Counted from the first letter of the stretch, positions 1 to 11,095 are shown. The stretch: 64,000 nt of DNA from Chloranthus sessilifolius (GCA_021018995.1 CM037590.1:108377097-108441096), one strand, 5' to 3'. Notes: generated by a model from the sequence alone, not told the origin. A program made the numbers and translations.

Positions 1-1058
1 ATAACAGTATGTTTCCCATGGTGTGGTGAAAGAGGTCTTCTCTTGTCAGACTTTGTTAATTTGGTCTGATTATATCCAGAGAAACCGTCCATAAAGGATA
101 GCATCTCATGTCCAGCTGTGTTGTCGACTAGAGTGTCAATGTGTGGAAGTGGGAAGTCATCTTTTGGGCATGCCTGGTTGAGGTTTCGGAAGTCGATGCA
201 AACCCGTACTCTGCCATCTTTCTTGACGATAAGTACTATCTTGGCCACCTACTTAGGGTAAAGAACGACTCGGAGAAATTTAGCTTTGTGTAACTTGTCA
301 ACTTCCTCCTTAACTTGAAGGGCGGTTTGTGGGTGCATCTTGTAGAGTTTCTGCTTAACAGGCTTTGCGTCGGGTTCTAAGACAAGGCGATGTTCTACTA
401 AACTTGGGTCTAAATCGGGCATGTCCTCATAAGACCATGCAAAGGAATTGAGGTGTTCTTGCAGGACTTGTATAATTTGTTGGCGTTCCTTGGAGTTAAG
501 CGTTGCACTAATCAATAGCTTCTTGGGTTTCTCTTCAGTGCCAAAGTTAAGTTCTTTCGTGGGTTCCGCGGCAGCTTGGGTTTGCTCATCGAAACGCTTC
601 ATAACCCATTGGAAGTCCAGTGCCTCCTCGCCAACTAGTGTTCTTTCTTCGTCCTCGGTAAGTTTGTATACTGTGAAATTGCTACACTGGGGATCTGAGT
701 TTGCGAAAGGTAACCCTTCATCGGCACAATCTATGACAGAGAGATCTTCGGTAAGGTGAAGGTCAAGACTACTGATTATTCTCTCAAAGTCACGAAGTAT
801 CTCGTCCGATATTATCACTGGCTTGTTGTTTAGCTGGGACGCTTTACGTCCTTGTGCGAGTAATGGGATAGAAACCTTAGGAGAAAAGTCTCCCTGTTGC
901 CCACAAATTTGGTTCGGGATGAAGAGTTTTCTTTCTTTTATGAGGTTTTCTGATTTTTTTGGATTTCGTATTTCTGAATTTTTAGGGTTTTCTAATTTTT
1001 CTATTTTTTTTATTTTTGACAATAAATATGGTATAGGGTCGGTTGCCTCAAGGGGCAC
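1..1058 (-). pseudogene. pol: Reverse transcriptase, N-terminal part, element A
   Basis: Would copy the element RNA into DNA in a cytoplasmic particle. The open part (1058-249) holds the pre-RT leader and start of the fold: WSYEDMPDLDPSLVEHRL, then the KQKL and MHPQTAL motifs. Right after the LYPK motif a TAG stop interrupts the frame. Beyond it the match continues through VCIDFRNLNQACPKDDFPLPHIDTL and FMDGFSGYNQ, followed by a frameshift before the window edge. The catalytic YVDD box would lie outside the window. The same region in B (35924-36295) is closely similar. This is a decayed copy. Confidence 0.85.
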
Positions 1059-1648
1059 TGGGAGAATTGCTTCCTCTAGTTGAGGGAGCGAGACGGCTGT
1101 TGGAGCCGTTCAGACGATTCTTCGAGAAATGTGGACTTATTGTAAATTTGGCATTTTTTTTGGGTCCTCATCAGATGAGATCTTTCAAATGAGTGACGCT
1201 CGTGACAGCGGCGCTAACGCTTAGACTTCTCCTACCACATTTATCACCTCTTCTCCGAAAAAACTCTGAAGATCGAGTCAATTGAACTATCATCCTCTGG
1301 GTCGTAATAATATTGTTCTTTCCACCGAGGGAGATCTCCCAAAGGATCCTCAGGGGTAGCGAGTTTTTTCCTTGATCTTCATAATACATTAGGATGAGCA
1401 CGCATGCTCGACAGCGAGGTTGATAATGGTGAAGAATGCAGGGGGATCCCCAAGGACATTCCCATCCTTCTAGGTTAGAGTCAAAGACAGTGTCGAATTC
1501 ATCTTCTTGATCTGATGGTGCTAGAAGTCCTAGATTGGCTCACTCTGCTAACTCAAGTATTGGGATGTCTATCCAGTAGTCCTCGTCATCACTCGGGGGA
1601 GGTTGCCACTCTTCCTCTAGAAAATTTCGTTATAAGTCTAAGGCAAAC

Positions 1649-1996
1649 TCATAGCTTGATAGTTCCTTTGACAAAGCGACGCGAGCCATCATAAGCTATG
1701 AGTGACAGTGTGGAGGGCCTGACATCCTGCTCCGTGTATTCGAGCATTTTTAACATGATGAGAGGGCAGATGTTAAGCCCTGCTCTCGTGTCAATGAGTG
1801 CGTGTGTTACGGAGAGTCCGCTAATTATGACCGTAAGATATATGGGGGCCTCACTCTCGCGGAGTGACTCTTTAGGCATGTCTGCTTCTGTAAAAGTGAG
1901 CGCCAGAGGTTGCGCCATGACCGAAATGATTTGATGAAGCTCATCTAGGGCCGTATCCTTATCCACTTGCGTGTCTTCAAGTGTCCTTATCAACAA
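1649..1996 (-). pseudogene. Retropepsin-like aspartic protease, element A
   Basis: This 115-aa open stretch resembles the protease that matures Gag-Pol in Tat elements. The active-site region reads ALIDTRAGLNICPL, where family members have D-x-G/S-A-LN; the aspartate is present but the next residues look altered. The flap side (IAYDGSRRFVKGTIKL) is recognisable. The plus-strand copy in B (33238-33585) aligns along its whole length. Immediately downstream on the minus strand is the junction of a large internal deletion (about 1622-1632). No start codon is expected because the protease is part of a polyprotein. Confidence 0.8.
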
Positions 1997-2146
1997 CCGG
2001 TGATAGTAAGGTGATTTCTTGATGAGTTCTAGTATGGATATTTGGGCTGAACTCTTCTGGAGATGTCTCAGAAGGTTGTATTCTTGCCCTGGCTCAAGCG
2101 TAGTTTCTTTTTCTGGCCGATGGGCCTTAGGTGCGGGTGGTTGGAA

Positions 2147-4514
2147 TTATTGAGGTGCAGGAATTGGTGGAGGGATAATGTGACGTAGGGGAGGCAAGTT
2201 AACCCCTCTTTCTCTCACATTCTCCTCTGGTGATTGTGTGTTCGTGAAATCCTTATTTCGAAGGAAAGGCGAAGGTGGGTAATTAGTTCCTGATTTGAGA
2301 ATCAGGCAAGTCGGTTGTTGACCGAACCCGATATGGCTTGGCACCGATGTATTTATAAAATGAATGAAATTCGAGGTTGGAACGCGTACCTGAATGGTGC
2401 CACTCCAAGGTGGGAGGTATTGTGTGTAATCTTCCTCTTCTAGGAAACCAGAGACCAGCATCTCGCACGGGTCAGGATGTTCTTCTAGCTCACTTTCTTT
2501 TAGATTCAGCGAATGCTTGATAGTTATTTTATTGTCTTGGCTTGGAGTCTTTCGGGTGACACTTTCTACTCATGCAGTGATTTGGGCTGCAATTTGGAGA
2601 ACATGATCTCCATACTCGAGTTCAGAATCGGACAAAGGGAGCGGCAATGGTGTTGGTTCGAGATTTGGAGGGGTTGGAGGTTCTGGTGGGTGACTACGGA
2701 GGAGCGGTCTCCTAGCCTTTAAGGAATGGACTCGTATCTGAGTGAATTTTGGATAAGGAGGTGGATTCGGCGGGGCGGTGATCAGGGCTGAGGGATGCGG
2801 AGGTGAAGGAGCTTTCACTGGTGTGGAGAAAGTAGCAGAGGGTTGAATGCGAGTGACCTACGGTGGTGACTTGAGCTGGTGTTGCTTGGTTGTGGTTAGG
2901 CATGGGGTTATTAATAACTCTTAAATTTTGTCGGGGTTGGTTATTATTAGGGTTAGGATTCCTAAGTGCTTCCCAATCGATCTGACTTCGGTCATTCATG
3001 TCATAGATTATGTCTCTGAGGACCCAATAGTCTTCTAAGTTGTACCCCACGTATCGATGGAAGGCACAGTATTTACTATAGTCTAGATTTGTTAGCCATG
3101 GGCAGGGTCTTTCCTGTGGGAATCGGAAGAGATTCTAAGTGTTAAGGAGACGGAAGATGTTGGGAATTGTATCCGGTAAAGGGGGATAGTGTTCCCGCCT
3201 CAGCTGGTAGGGGCCTCTAGCTGGGTTAAAGTTCTGCGGTGGGGGCACACTATTGTAATTCAGTGCGTGGGCCGGCCGATTCTACGTCATGTTCTGATTC
3301 TGGTAGGTGTTGGGATATTAATTTCTATTCTGATACTGGCCCTGATTCTAGTTCTGGCTTTAGTTTTGGTTCTTGTATCGTTACTGATTTTGATTTTGCC
3401 TGAAGTTTCATGGGTGGAAATTTTCGTTCCCAGAGTTTTATCCTTGATTAATAACGGTGTTGACCTGTTCGGTTCCTAAGGCTTTCTTATTGTTTTTTGA
3501 TTTTGATTCACTGGAAGAGCCCACTTTCGATGTGACTATGGATAGAGCAAGGTCTCCGCCTTTAATGTGTCGTGCTAGTCGGGATGCTCGAGAGTGGAGT
3601 GCAGTGAAGTTGGGGCAATCACTTATGACAAGTGCTCTCTTTAACGGTTCTTTAATGTTATCGATGATAATGTCCACCGAATCCTTCTCTTTCATTGAGG
3701 CAGCAGTCCTAGCAGCGAGTTTTCTCCATCTGGCAACGAAGTCAGTAAATTCTTCATCAGGTCCTTGCTTCGCTGCCATTAGATCGTTGAGACTAACTGT
3801 CTCTTAGATCAAGTGTTTGTATTGGTCTAGAAATTGACTGACTAATTCATCGAAGGTTTCTATTTTATAAAGCGGGAGTCCCGCAAACCAATCTAAAGCT
3901 TCTCCTTCTAATGAGCATTGGAAATAGTGAATAAGAAGTCCTTGATTATCACGTATGGGTCGGCAATCATTATAAAAGAGGGCCAAGTGATGATTTTGAT
4001 TTCCCGTGCCATTATATTTTGTAAATTTTTGTGGCTTAAATCCTATTGGTAAATTGAACTCGATGTCCCGATAAAATTTGTCGAATCCGAATGAGTGGCT
4101 GGGGCGCTCTTTCTTGGCCACGTACTCATCGAGCATTTTAGGGCTTTCTTCGATTTTAATGGTGCTGTCTTTTGGAGCGACTCGTGAGCAAACCTTGTCT
4201 AAAGAGTCATGGTTGAAGAATGTGTGGGTAGGTTGTCTCAATGGTGTGGCGCGGGCTGACACCGTGCTCGGGGTAGGAGGTAGCCTCTCTTGTCGCTCTT
4301 GTTCTTCTGAAAATTATCATGACCTAATGGTTTCATATGCGGCGGCCAACCCTCAAAGCAATTCCTCGGAGTCGTCATCTCCTCTTTGTATTCGTTGAAT
4401 ATTGAGTTCTACGATCTGTTGAGCGGCGAGGTTTTGTCCTGTGTTACCATCACTCCCATTATGATTATTACCGGTGTGTGGGGTAGAGAAGGGATTTTCT
4501 TGCTTGCCGGCCAT
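2147..4514 (-). pseudogene. gag: Gag, element A
   Basis: Structural capsid polyprotein of the element. The first ATG is at 4514, shortly after the PBS, and the same N-terminus is visible in B, where that codon has become ATT. Reading continues as an acidic region (4262-3804) with the typical Tat capsid segment (GEALDWFAGLPLYKIETFDELVSQ split by frame breaks), then 3779-3438 (KQGPDEEFTDFVARWRKLA), an N/Q-rich stretch, a zinc-finger-like region and a proline-rich tail to about 2147. The C-H-H-C finger seen in B has lost two ligands here (YCAFHRYVGYNLEDYW: one H and one C have become Y). Several stops and frameshifts make it non-functional. Confidence 0.8.
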
Positions 4515-4751
4515 GTTAATCACAAGTTGTCGTGGGCTGGAATTGTGAAGTGGTTCTTCTTCGTACGTGAGGTTGTTATGATATCCCTACAATAGTGGGT
4601 CTCCTAAACTCACCCTTCGTATACTAGACATCTCGAATCTTTGACGAAGACCCATATATATACATAAAAAGGGAATCTAAATGACACGATGGAAAGAAAA
4701 AATAGGGAGATAAGATGAAAAATAACTGCCTAGAAAAAGAGTTTGCAAAAA

Positions 4752-4770
4752 TGTCCTATCGCGATCGCCA
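4752..4770 (-). other. Primer-binding site, element A
   Basis: The minus strand reads TGGCGATCGCGATAGGACA three bases after the LTR end. TGG plus a tRNA 3'-end complement is the expected layout. The sequence resembles the complement of a plant tRNA-Arg 3' end; the tRNA identity is from memory of the family. B has TGGTGATTGCGATGGGACA at the equivalent place. Confidence 0.75.
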
Positions 4771-4907
4771 GTCTATTGGTGCACACTTTTTCTGGATTTC
4801 TCTCGGTCCCCATTGAATCAGTGGTTCCAATTCTATCCATGTGGACTCTAGCGATGCGGCGTTTGGAATGTTAGAAATAATGGGTTTTCTACGAAGATTC
4901 CTAGTTT

Positions 4908-4920
4908 GTTGCGATCGCCA
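4908..4920 (-). other. PBS-like motif inside LTR U5
   Basis: The minus strand reads TGGCGATCGCAAC, sharing its first 10 bases with the real PBS about 140 bp downstream. Equivalent copies are at 8884-8896 (-) and 30282-30294 (+, with one change). Confidence 0.55.
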
Positions 4921-6567
4921 GTTGCAGATATTTATCGACGCTGCAACACGTCAATGATCACGCTTGAGAGCGGGTGTGGGTTACTTCTTTACTGAATCGT
5001 CCACCTGCGAACGTCAGCAGCTATGTCTTTTCCTATAATTTAGATAGTTTAATTTTTCTTTTATTTTCCATTATTGTTATAGTTCTGATCAGTTTAGACT
5101 TCCCTGATTCTGTTATGAATTTAGTTATATAAGTTTATTCTAATCTTATTAAGAGTCTAGTTAATTTTTACTATTCCTATCCTTATTGAAAGTCTAATTA
5201 ATTAAGTGTCCTAATCCCATCGGAAGTCTGATTAATTTTAGTCTCCTAATCCCATTAGAAGTCTAATTGTGATCAGGTTTCCTAATTGTTTCCTAATTGT
5301 GATCAGGTTTCCTAATTTAATTAAGCATGCTAGTTATACTGAGATTCTAAGTAAAGCATGTATACTAGTTGTACCAGAATTCTAATTGAAATAGAGGACT
5401 AACTGTACTAAAACTCTAATTTAAGCAATGAATTAATTTTATTAAAATTCTAATTAAAGCAAATAAACTAATTTTGCTAAAATTCTGATTAAAGCAATGA
5501 ATTAACTATACTAAATTGTGATTAAAAATAAAGGAATTGATTTGACTAGCATTATAATCACAGCGATGAATTAATTATACTAAGATTCTAATTAAAATAA
5601 AAGGACTGATTAATGGTACTGAGGTCTAATAAAGTGGGGAATTAACTATGCAAGAATTATCTAATTAAAATAAAGGAACTAACTTTATTAGAATTCTAAT
5701 CGAAGCAATTATTCTAAAGATTTAATCAAAATGAAGCATGTAAATTAATTACACTAAAAATCTAAGAAGAAATGATGGAACCAATATTCTAATTCTAATT
5801 AAAGCAATAAAATAATCCAAAAAAAAAAAGGGTTTTGGGCCCACTATGCTAAGGAGGATTGGCCTCGTTCCCGAGCACCTTCCGTAAGCTCCCTTGGGCA
5901 AATCGGGTGGCTGAGATTGAAAATAAATTGGATATATGACGATAAAATAGTATTTTTGAATTTTTTAGAGTCGATTTCGGAGTAATAATTATGAATTAAA
6001 TTGAGAAACTAAAATTATAGAAATTAAAATTAATATTTAGGATTTTTGGAGGTATTAAACTAAAAAATTAAATTTAAATTTAAATTTCTATGACTGAATT
6101 CGGGTCCGAAATCAGAAAATCAAACCGTATGATTAAGGACTGGTTCTAGAGTCCAAGACCTAGAACCAGAGATTAAGGATAGGATTGGAGATTAAGATTT
6201 TAGAACGAAATTAAAGTCTAGGATCGGTGCATTAGACCGTCGGATTAAGGATTGGTTCTAAATTCGGAGAACTAGAAGCAGGTATAGGAAATTTGCAGCC
6301 TAAAAAAGGATGCTACGGTCTAAGATTGAAAATTAAAACCTATAATTAAAACTAAGAGAAATATCCTAAGTTTAAAACTAAGATTTTTTACCTAGGGCCA
6401 GGGCTGCGGAGAGAAATCTCGAAGATTCGAAGCTTGAATCTCGAAATCATGGTTAGGTTGTTCTATGTGCTCATTCTTGGAGTTCTCTGGTTTCAGAATT
6501 CAAAAAAAAAATCTGTTCACTCTCTCAAAAATTGCCAGCCTCTCCCGAGCGAATTAAGATAAAAAAT

Positions 6568-6575
6568 CTTTTATA
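6568..6575 (-). promoter_or_regulatory. LTR TATA box, element A
   Basis: TATAAAAG on the minus strand in the context AACCTATAAAAGAT. The same box occurs at 28797-28804 and 63599-63606 in the sister LTRs, about 925 bp from the LTR start, and marks the end of U3. Confidence 0.7.
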
Positions 6576-7059
6576 GGTTTTTTCCTAATTAAACACTCTA
6601 TTTACGACATTTAATTGAATTGCATGCCAGTTTTTCAGTGCTTAATCGGTTTGAGTCGATCACCGACTCAGTGAGTGACCGGCTGACTTGCTCAGCGAGT
6701 TTCCTTGTCCTAATCGCATTAGAACTAATTGTGTGCCTATTGTGAGGTACGTAATCCAATTAAACGTTCCTTCTGAAGCGCTTAATCGAGGAAACTTAGG
6801 GGTCGAGGATGGTGAGGCTAGGCCAGGCGTAGGCCAATTACGCGTAGGTGGTGAGGCGCTCAATCTGATCGTGTGTCTGGTGTCAGGCACGTGATCGAGT
6901 CTCGAGTTGCTATGGGGAAGGGAAATCTGGTCTAGGAAGGGACTGATTGCGTGCTTGGGATTTGGCGTGCAATCAAATTGAGCGCATGGTTTTAGGAGCT
7001 CAATTCGAGGTTGTTAGGGTCCTGGTCGGGCTTGAAATGTCAGGCTATTATTTCAGCCT

Positions 7060-7510
7060 ATATTTCGACTCTATACTATTGTTTCAGTATATAGTGTCCC
7101 TACGTTGGGATCTGAGCCATAGAGCTATTGTTTCAGCCTGTGTCCAACCATGTACTATTGTTTTAGTGCATGGTTCCCACGTCAGGGGCATGGGGCCTGA
7201 GCCACAGAACTATTATTTCAGCCTTTGTCCAGCCATATACTATTGTTTTAGCATATGGTCCCACATTAGGGCAAAGGGGTCTAAAATGCAACACTATTGT
7301 TTAGTCTGCATTCCGACTATATACTATTATTTCAGTATATAGTCTCCCTACTTTGGGATCTGAGCCACAGACCTATTATTTCAGACTGTGTTCAGCCATG
7401 TACTATTGTTTCAGTACATGGTTCCCATGTCGGGGGTCATGGGGCCTAAGCCACAAAACTTTTGTTTTAGCCTGTGTCCAGCCATATAATATTGTTTCAA
7501 CATATGGTTC
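7060..7510 (-). repeat. U3 hairpin array, element A LTR
   Basis: About ten short inverted repeats follow one another, each with an 8-nt loop close to ATTGTTTC (GAAACAAT on the element's sense strand). Clear units: 7146-7175 (11-bp arms, one G-T pair), 7232-7259, 7315-7344 (perfect 11-bp arms GACTATATACT/AGTATATAGTC) and 7396-7421 (perfect 9-bp arms). Between them are units with arms of the CACAG/CTGTG type. Arms differ between units while pairing is kept. Confidence 0.8.
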
Positions 7511-7587
7511 CATATCAGGGTTATGAGGTCAAAGGTTAACCAAACAAATTTGTATATTTTGAGAGGGCAAAATGGGGGTGTCTATAG

Positions 7588-8550
7588 ATACCTTCCAGCA
7601 TAGTGTCTGATCGAGACCCCCTTTATACATCAAAATTTTGGTAACGTTTCCAAGAAGGGATGGGTTCCAAATTAGAGTTCCGCTCAACCTTCCACCCTCA
7701 AATAGACGGGCAAACAAAAAGAGTAAACCAAATTATTGAAGATATGCTCTGGGCCTCCATGTTGGACTTTCAGGGATCTTGGGATACTCACTTACCCTTG
7801 ATCGAGTTTGCATACAACAACAGTTATCAATCGAGTATCGGCATGGCACCATTTGAAGCATTATATGGCCGTCAATGTAGGTCACCACTCAACTGGGAGG
7901 AGATCGGTGATCGTGTACTGTTGGGGCCGCAACTCATCGAGAGCACAAATGAAACCATCCGTCCTATTCGTGAACGAATGAGGGTAGCTCAAAGCCGTCA
8001 AAAGAGCTATGCGGATCTTAAGAGAACGACTATGGACTTTCAGGTGAACCATGTGCATAATGGTTATTGTACGTTTCAATGCGACATATAGAAGACTAAC
8101 TATTATGTTTCCTTCCTAGGTGGGAGATCATGTGTTCATGAAGATCTCGCCGACCAAGGGCATTATGCGGTTTGGAAGACGAGGGAAGCTCAGCCCTCGA
8201 TTCATTGGACCCTTTGAAGTGTTGGGTCGGGTTGGCGAAGTAGCCTACCGTATCGCATTTCCTCCGCAGCTGTCAAGCGTCCATCCCGTCTTTCACGTAT
8301 CAATGCTCAGGAAATATGTGAAGGATAAGACACACATCCTGGACCACCAGCCAATTGAGATTCAGGATGACCTGACATTGGTGGAGGAACCAATAAGGAT
8401 ATTGAACCGCAAAGAACAAGTTCTGCGAACTAAGAAAATTCCGTTGGTATTGGTCCAATGGCGAAATCACTCTCCTACTGAGGTGACGCGGGAGTGAGAA
8501 GTTGAAATCTGAGATCAATATCGAGACCTAGGTGTATAAGGAAGTGCGTG
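7588..8550 (+). pseudogene. pol: Chromovirus integrase C-terminal half
   Basis: Integrase inserts the element cDNA into the chromosome. The frame opens with IPSSIVSDRDP (second catalytic Asp in VSDRDP), then FHPQIDGQTKRVNQIIEDML (the usual catalytic Glu of this region appears as Lys), HLPLIEFAYNNSYQSSIGM and FEALYGRQCRSP. After a 76-bp intron-like insert it resumes with [35 protein letters not shown] and [16 protein letters not shown], ending in [15 protein letters not shown], then stops. One TAG lies near 7640, before GMGSKLEFR. The first catalytic Asp is lost with the upstream part. Wording matches Tekay/Del-type elements closely. The 3' chromodomain tail is decayed. Confidence 0.88.
8044..8119 (+). 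other. Putative 76-bp spliceosomal intron in chromovirus pol
   Basis: The coding frame is interrupted between DFQ and VGDHVF, a place that is continuous in related proteins. The insert begins GTGAAC after CAG, contains GACTAACT as a possible branch site about 25 bp before its end, and finishes in the pyrimidine-rich TTTCCTTCCTAG. Removing it joins the two ORFs in phase 0. Confidence 0.65.
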
Positions 8551-10358
8551 AACTTTTGGAAACTATTGTAGTCTGTCAGAATTGACACTAAATATACGAA
8601 GACCTATAATATAAATTCTTGTAACTTTTAATATGCCTTGCTGGAGAGACTTGATCTAGGGAGAGACAAGATGTTAATAGTAAATTGCAGGTAGCTGGCC
8701 ACGATTTATGTGAATGTGACTAGGCATAGACCACGATACACATACATCTATTGGTGCATGCTTTTTCTGGGTTCCTTTCGGTCCCCAAGAATCAGTGGCC
8801 CAATTCTGTCCTAAGCGAACTCTGGCAATGCGGTGTTTTGAATGCTGAAAATAAAGGGAGATTTCTAGGAAGGTCCCTAGTTTGTTGCGATCGCCAACTG
8901 CAAATATTTAAGAACGCTGCAACATGTCAGTGATCACACTTTGGGGCGGGTGTGCGTTACCTCTTTACTGAATCGTCAGTCTGCGAACGTCAACAGCATT
9001 GGCTCTCCTTGAAGTTTAGATAGTTTAGCTTTCTTATTATTGCTCTAATTCTAATTGGCTTAAGTTTCCTAGTTCTACTATGAGTCTAACTACATGAACC
9101 TGTTGTGGTGAATTAATCTAATATTCTAGTATCCTAATCCTAGTATAAGTCTACTTGATTTAAATATTCTAATACTATCAGGAATCCAACTAGTTAGGAA
9201 TCTAATTACTTTTGAGCATCCTACCTTTATTAGAATTCTATTGTGATTAAGTGTCTTAATTCTACTGTGATTTAAAAGGTCTCCTAATGCTATTAGAAGT
9301 CTAGTTGATTTAGTATCTTAATCCTATTAGGAGTCTAATTAGGAAAAGGGTCTCCTACTTCTACTAGGAGTCTAATTGGAAAAAGGATCTCCTACTTCTA
9401 CTTGGAGTCTAATTGATCTGAATATCTTAATCTTATTAGAAATCTAATTAATTAAGTCTCCTAATCCTACATGAAGTCTAATTAATATTAGTCTTCTAAT
9501 CATATTAGGAATGCAACTATTCTAATTCTACTAAGATTGATTAGAACTGTACTAATTTGAATAACTCTCTAACTAAATTAAATATGCCAATTCTATAGAG
9601 ACTCTAATTTAAAATAAGCACGCTAGTTTTATTAAAATAAAATTAAATGAAATAAATAGAAGAAAAAAAGGAGGGTGGCCCGTTATGCTAAGGAGGATTG
9701 GGCTCGTTCCCAAGTACTCTCCGTAAGCTCCCTGGGGCAAATCGGATGGTTGGATTTGAAATAAATTGAATCAAAATTATAAAGTAATATTTTAGAGATT
9801 GAAAGGATTAATAATTTTTTTTGGTTTATAAATTAGGTTTAGAGGCTAAAAATTAAGAACTATAAATTTATAACTACGACTTAGAATTTATGGCCTAAAA
9901 TTATAGGAAATTAAGATCAAGACTGAAAGCTAAAACCGTACGGTCTGAAATCGAGATAGAAATCAGAAATTCGGACCGTATGGTTAGAGACTAGTTTTAG
10001 AAAACTATTATCTAGAACCATGATTTTAATATTAGGACTGAAAATTAAAATAATGATGAAATTAAGTTTTAAAAATTGAACAATAGATTCAAGGACTGAT
10101 TCTAAAAAGGATTATGGTCTAAAAATCGGGAATCGGAAACTGAAAATTATATCTTAAGATCTGAAACTAGGGATTAGAGACTAAAAGTTAGAACTGGAAG
10201 TCATAACCTAAAGACTAGAATTAAAAATACGAATTAAGATGAGGAAGAAGTTACCTAGGTGCTTAGGAAATCCCGAAATCCAAAGAATAGATGCAGAGGA
10301 CTTGAAAACTCGATTGCTAAATGCGTGGTCCTCTATTTTGGGACGAGGTAAAAAAGTC

Positions 10359-10366
10359 TATTTATA
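10359..10366 (-). promoter_or_regulatory. LTR TATA box, element E
   Basis: TATAAATA on the minus strand in the context AACCTATAAATAGAC, aligned with the TATAAAAG boxes of the sister LTRs. Confidence 0.6.
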
Positions 10367-10861
10367 GGTTTTTTTCTAATTACGCACCCTTTGGGGTGCA
10401 GTTAATTGTCAATTACACGCCCTGTTTCAAGCGTTTAATTGAATTACGTGTCAGTTAATTGGTGCTTATTCGCTTTGAGTTGGTCGCCGACTCAGTGAGC
10501 GACCGGCTGAGTGCCTTAGCCGGGCTTCCTAGTTCTAATCACATTAGGACTAATTGCACGCTTACTTTGGAGTGCACAATCTGATTAAGCGCTTTAGATC
10601 TTATGCTTAATCATGGAATTTTGGCGGTCAAGGACTGGGAGACTAGGCCGGGCATAGACCAATTGCGCGTCTGTGATGGAGCGCTCAATCCGATTGTGCG
10701 TGCTGATTATGGTGTGCAATCAAGTCTCAAAGCGGTCTGAAGAAAGGCGATTTGGTTTGAAAAGGGACTGATTGTGCATTTGTGAGTTGGCGTGCAATCG
10801 AATTGTGCACGTGGTTTTAAGCGCATAATTTAGGGTTATTCGGGTTCAAGTCGAGTCTAAA

Positions 10862-11095
10862 ATGCAAGACTATTATGTCAGTCTGCAGTTTTACTATATA
10901 CTATTGTTTCAGTATATAGTCACCCTACGTTGGGATCTGAGCTATAAAACTATTGTTTTAGCCTGCTTTCAACCATGAACTATTGTTTGAGTACATGGTC
11001 CCCGCATTAGGGTTAGGGGGTCTGAGCCATAGAGCTATTATTTCAGACTGTGCTCAACCATGTATTTCAGTGCATAGTTCCCATATTAGGGTTGT
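10862..11095 (-). repeat. U3 hairpin array, element E LTR (shorter)
   Basis: Same array as in A but with fewer units. The best unit, 10893-10920, has perfect 10-bp arms ACTATATACT/AGTATATAGT around ATTGTTTC. Confidence 0.75.

Larger units (their letters stand above)
1..7586 (-). mobile_element. Tat-type Ty3/gypsy retrotransposon A (3' side outside window)
   Basis: Read on the minus strand, the order is 5' LTR (7586-4774), primer-binding site, gag, protease, long linker and reverse transcriptase, running off the window at position 1. The reverse transcriptase leader, protease and gag match the plus-strand element B (from 27871) closely, so A and B are one family in opposite orientation. Lineage is inferred from the RT leader (WSYEDMP followed by DPSLVEHRL), typical of plant Tat elements. 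The 5' end lies exactly in the integrase of a chromovirus (7587 onward), which marks A as the later insertion. The 3' LTR and the second target duplication are not visible. A lacks about 1.26 kb of linker that B still has. Confidence 0.9.
4774..7586 (-). repeat. 5' LTR of element A (2813 bp)
   Basis: On the minus strand it begins TATAGACACCCCCATTTTGC (TG changed to TA) at 7586 and ends CACCAATA at 4774. It matches the LTRs at 8749-11200 (-), 27871-30440 (+) and 62671 onward (+). U3 carries a hairpin array, then a tract of AATTGCGC-like words, then a TATA box; the distal half is AT-rich with repeated TCCTAAT/TCTAATTA words. The base directly outside starts the chromovirus integrase. Confidence 0.9.
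7587..8748 (+). mobile_element. Tekay/Del-type chromovirus fragment
   Basis: What is left of a Ty3/gypsy chromovirus between two minus-strand Tat sequences. The integrase reading frame starts at the very base where the LTR of A ends, so the upstream part was separated by that insertion. The final ~250 bp (8500-8748) look like decayed C-terminus and 3' untranslated DNA; no LTR of this element is visible. Confidence 0.85.

Noticed and set aside
3189..3479. Hydrophobic Val/Leu-rich ORF (+), and its counterpart at 31676-32029 (-), resembling membrane proteins
   Set aside because: Both are antisense to the N/Q-rich gag tract of elements A and B; the hydrophobic look comes from complementing Asn/Gln codons.
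6947..7342. 131-codon ORF across an LTR, and similar frames at 10983 and 62837-63137
   Set aside because: They run through the hairpin array of the Tat LTR; the repeated residues reflect the repeat, and the frames are not kept between LTR copies.
7060..7510. CRISPR-like regular repeat array
   Set aside because: Repeats are imperfect, with no unique spacers of constant length and no cas genes; the DNA is plant LTR sequence.
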